Positions 4,891-6,548 of a stretch of 6,548 nucleotides of DNA are shown piece by piece (the stretch's first letter is position 1; every line of letters begins with the position of its first letter). The position numbers were made by a program, and so were the translations under genes. The notes under the pieces were generated by a model. The model worked only from the letters and a program-made list of their open reading frames with translations. It ran no database searches and was not told where the DNA came from. The DNA is from Streptosporangiaceae bacterium (GTDB taxonomy: Bacteria; Actinomycetota; Actinomycetes; Streptosporangiales; Streptosporangiaceae): contig JASHSZ010000102.1 of the NCBI GenBank assembly GCA_030040815.1, forward strand, positions 1 through 6,548, given 5' to 3'.

Positions 4891-5644
4891 TGAGCGCGCG
4901 CGTGCGCTCAGCGAGCTGACTGGCGACCGTGATCGTGAAACCGATGAAGAAGACCGCCTCCATGATCGCGCCGAGGCGATCCGTGAGGTAGGCAGCGCCA
5001 AGCAGCGGGTAGGCGATCAGCGCGCCGCGGGCCAGGCTGCGGTAGACCCGGGCCGGCCCGGACCGGGAAGACCTGCTCCTGCGCACCGCGTACACCAGCG
5101 CCAGCGTGATCGCGGCGAACTCAAAGAATCCGGCCACCATGTGGATGTACTGGGCGGCGGGCAGCTCGAACCGCCACTCCTCGCCCCGGCACGTCGCGTT
5201 GATGCCGTCAGCGCACACCTCTGGGAACAGACCGCCGAGCGCTCCGGCGACCGCGAACGCGAGCATCGAGAGCCACTCCCGGCGGCCGGGTCGCCCGGCA
5301 CCTGGCCCGGTCACCGCGAACGCTGCAACCAGCAGCAACCCGGAGGCGAGGTCGCAGTGCTGCATGACCGCGGCGTACGGCTGCCCGGTGACTTCCAAAT
5401 TGCTGAACAGCTCGTCGGGCCAGGTCATCAGGCCGGGCTTCAGGGGCACCAGGAGCCACCAGTTGTAGGCCGCTAGTCCCGCGATCCCGAGGATCCAGGC
5501 GGTGCGCGCCCGGCTCCGCGGCCGTCTTGCTGCCCTCGCGTCGCCGGGCGCGCCGCCCGCAGCCCCGCCGGTGCCAGCCTCCGTCGTGGCACCGACGGCG
5601 CTCGATCCGGCCGCAGCCGCTCCGACCCCAGCGCCCCGCCACAC
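4877..5644 (-). CDS. DUF998-like six-TM membrane protein
   Basis: This 255-aa protein has a low-complexity Gly/Ala-rich N-terminus (1-36), a basic patch (RRPRSRAR, 40-47) and six hydrophobic segments near 49-67, 97-112, 124-140, 167-187, 206-221 and 226-244. The loop after TM3 holds GLFPEVCADG and a second Cys (Cys144 and Cys152), and PAAQYIHMVAGFFEF opens TM4. The 'FP-x-x-C' loop followed by a His-containing TM4 resembles DUF998 proteins, whose biochemical role is unknown; I assign the family by pattern memory only. Other conserved-looking stretches are TWPDELFSNLEVTGQPYA (74-91) and MQHCDLASGLLL. The GTG at 5644 is chosen because GGGAG lies 7 nt upstream. The two Cys residues sit in a predicted outside loop and could form a disulfide. 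Its 3' end is convergent with the hydrolase with 13 bp between the stop codons. Confidence 0.82.
   Translation of the reverse strand: MWRGAGVGAAAAGSSAVGATTEAGTGGAAGGAPGDARAARRPRSRARTAWILGIAGLAAYNWWLLVPLKPGLMTWPDELFSNLEVTGQPYAAVMQHCDLASGLLLVAAFAVTGPGAGRPGRREWLSMLAFAVAGALGGLFPEVCADGINATCRGEEWRFELPAAQYIHMVAGFFEFAAITLALVYAVRRSRSSRSGPARVYRSLARGALIAYPLLGAAYLTDRLGAIMEAVFFIGFTITVASQLAERTRALTDRH
4891..4910. terminator. Possible hairpin terminator at convergent gene ends
   Basis: TGAGCGC (4891-4897) pairs perfectly with GCGCTCA (4904-4910) around a GCGCGT loop. It lies within the last codons of the DUF998-like gene and 28 bp after the hydrolase stop. There is no T-run, so only a GC-hairpin type of terminator for the plus-strand hydrolase transcript is plausible. 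Confidence 0.3.
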
Positions 5645-5651
5645 CGTGTCG

Positions 5652-5656
5652 CTCCC
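5652..5656 (-). promoter_or_regulatory. Ribosome binding site supporting the GTG start of the DUF998-like gene
   Basis: GGGAG sits 7 nt before the GTG at 5644-5642. It justifies keeping the unusual Gly/Ala-rich N-terminus in the protein model. Confidence 0.6.
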
Positions 5657-5721
5657 GATCGTGCCGTCACCGACTACCGCCGACCATCGACCCGATGGCC
5701 AGACCGACCTACCGGCCGGCT

Positions 5722-5750
5722 AGTATGCCAAACTATTTGGTTAACCTAAA
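5722..5750 (-). promoter_or_regulatory. AT-rich promoter/operator region of the DUF998-like gene
   Basis: On the minus strand, TTTAGG (5750-5745) and CATACT (5727-5722) are 17 bp apart and could be -35 and -10 boxes, giving a leader of about 70 nt. Two palindromes overlap the spacer and -35 box: GGTTAACC (5739-5746, extendable to TTtGGTTAACCtAA with one mismatched pair) and CCAAA-CTA-TTTGG (5728-5740). The segment 5721-5760 has only 13 G/C in 40 bases, a sharp dip in this genome. A MarR- or TetR-type operator would look like this, but no regulator gene is adjacent in the window. Confidence 0.45.
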
Positions 5751-5861
5751 CAACAGATTGCGCGCAGTCAACGGGTTATCGCAGAAGCCAGCTGGCCACC
5801 GCCGCGCAGTCGGCCGCCAGCGGCTAGCCAGCTCGACAGCAGCAGGGTCAGCGCCGCGCAG
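5751..5861. other. Intergenic stretch without recognisable gene
   Basis: Between the DUF998-like promoter region and the tandem duplication I find no coding frame with sensible bias. It has a short perfect palindrome GCCAGCTGGC (5787-5796) and a repeated AGCCAGCT (5786 and 5826), neither clearly functional. Confidence 0.4.
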
Positions 5862-5985
5862 CCCCGGCTGTTAGGAAGGCACGAGGCTGTCGGCGAGGTC
5901 CTGCTCCTGCGGCTGCGGGCTACCCCCGGCTGTTAGGAAGGCACCAGGCTGTCGGCGAGGTCCTGCTCCTGCGGCTGCGGGCTAC
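5862..5985. repeat. 62-bp tandem duplication covering the 3' end of the histidine kinase gene
   Basis: Two direct copies, 5862-5923 and 5924-5985, differ at a single base (G at 5883, C at 5945). The right copy contains the last 16 or so codons and the TAA of the kinase gene; the left copy repeats them, stop included, just beyond the gene. The single difference would be synonymous (CTC versus CTG for the Leu of SLVPS). A few bases of a third unit (CCCCGGC) follow at 5986. Since 62 is not a multiple of three and the first stop is retained, the protein is unaffected. Confidence 0.92.
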
Positions 5986-6548
5986 CCCCGGCCGGTGCCG
6001 CGGGCCAGGGCGGGAAGGATACGAGCACCGCAAGCCCGCCGCCCGGCATCGGGTCGGCCCGCAGGTCTGCGCCGTGCGCCGCGGCGATGGCGCTGACGAT
6101 GGACAGGCCCAGGCCGTGACCGTCGCGCCGCTCGCCACGACCGGCGCCGAGCCGCTGGAACGGCGTCAGCAGCCGGGTCACCTCGCCCGGCGGGATCACC
6201 GGTCCGGTGTTCGCCACCCGTAGCACCGGCTGCGCCCCGACAAAGCCGACGCGCACGCTGATCCAGCCGCCCGGCACGTTGTGCCTGATGGCGTTGTCCA
6301 GCAGGTTGGCCGCGAGCCGCTCCGCCAGCCTGGCGTCCCCGTGCACGACTACCGCCGCCGTGTCGGCGGCGACCTCGACCTGCAGGGCCTGGGCAGCGGC
6401 CTCCGGTCGCCGGGCATCCACCACGCCGGCCACGACGGCGGCCAGGTCGACCTGCTCCCACCGGTCGAGCCCGCGCTGGCTGCGGGCCAGCGTCAGCAGC
6501 GCCTCAATCAGCCGTTCCTGCTGCTCGCCCGCCGCGAGAACGCGCTCG
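5933..6548 (-). CDS. Two-component sensor histidine kinase, C-terminal part
   Basis: The visible 204 residues begin within the HisKA dimerisation helices (ERVLAAGEQQERLIEALLTL at the edge) and then give the HATPase_c domain: N-box LLDNAIRHN (about 82-90), G1-like box VANTGPVI (111-118), F-box LLTPFQRLG (126-134) and G2-box DGHGLGLSIV (142-151). The phosphorylated His and the sensor/TM/HAMP parts are outside the window. In the G1 box the usual DxGxG is NTGPV, with Asn for Asp, a variant seen in a common actinobacterial kinase branch with VxNTGP; ATP binding is probably kept. A short Pro/Gln-rich tail (PAAPAGGSPQPQEQ and DLADSLVPS) follows the catalytic fold, and most of it is encoded in the duplicated 62-bp unit. 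The response regulator gene is likely upstream, outside the window. The stop is TAA at 5935-5933. Confidence 0.93.
   Translation of the reverse strand, partial: ERVLAAGEQQERLIEALLTLARSQRGLDRWEQVDLAAVVAGVVDARRPEAAAQALQVEVAADTAAVVVHGDARLAERLAANLLDNAIRHNVPGGWISVRVGFVGAQPVLRVANTGPVIPPGEVTRLLTPFQRLGAGRGERRDGHGLGLSIVSAIAAAHGADLRADPMPGGGLAVLVSFPPWPAAPAGGSPQPQEQDLADSLVPS

Noticed and set aside
5862..5985. CRISPR or attachment site at the 62-bp direct repeat
   Set aside because: The repeats are immediately adjacent with no spacer and contain the coding 3' end of the kinase; simple tandem duplication explains them. No integrase or tRNA gene is nearby.

Overview
The window is high-GC DNA with strong third-position G/C coding bias, GTG starts, and gene families typical of actinomycetes (DrrA/DrrB-type ABC exporter, HTH_34-type winged-helix regulator, epoxide-hydrolase-like alpha/beta hydrolase, short-tailed sensor kinase). 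I infer a filamentous or soil actinobacterium and cannot name the genus from the sequence.

Layout from left to right. (a) 1-829, minus strand: a two-gene operon made of a six-TM membrane protein (89-745) and the start of a winged-helix regulator (1-92, cut by the window edge). They are coupled by a GTGA overlap. Upstream lies a promoter whose -35 and -10 boxes are interleaved with two copies of a palindromic operator built on CTTTGCA-N-TGCAAAG, which suggests autorepression. (b) 931-1428, plus strand: an SRPBCC/START-like protein, possibly leaderless. (c) 1429-1903 has no intact gene. It holds a decayed fragment of a GH13 alpha-glucosidase (minus strand, including the region IV SNHD motif), a GC-rich hairpin, and a roughly 178-bp non-autonomous element with inverted ends built from 20-bp repeat units. 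(d) 1904-3795, minus strand: a translationally coupled ABC-2 permease and ABC ATPase pair of the daunorubicin-resistance exporter type. (e) 3985-4863, plus strand: an alpha/beta hydrolase with an Asp nucleophile (GHDWG), apparently transcribed from a leaderless promoter with a 12-bp palindrome in its spacer. (f) 4877-5644, minus strand: a six-TM DUF998-like membrane protein, convergent with the hydrolase, with an AT-rich promoter carrying two overlapping palindromes. (g) 5862-5985: a 62-bp near-perfect tandem duplication covering the 3' end of the next gene. (h) 5933-6548, minus strand: the C-terminal part of a sensor histidine kinase, cut by the window edge.

The genes look like ordinary actinobacterial accessory or housekeeping functions (regulation, export, small-molecule hydrolysis, sensing). 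I see no convincing new multi-gene system. The parts most worth a second look are not intact genes: the gene-relic and mini-element junction at 1429-1903, the double operator at 786-825, and the 62-bp duplication at the end of the kinase gene.
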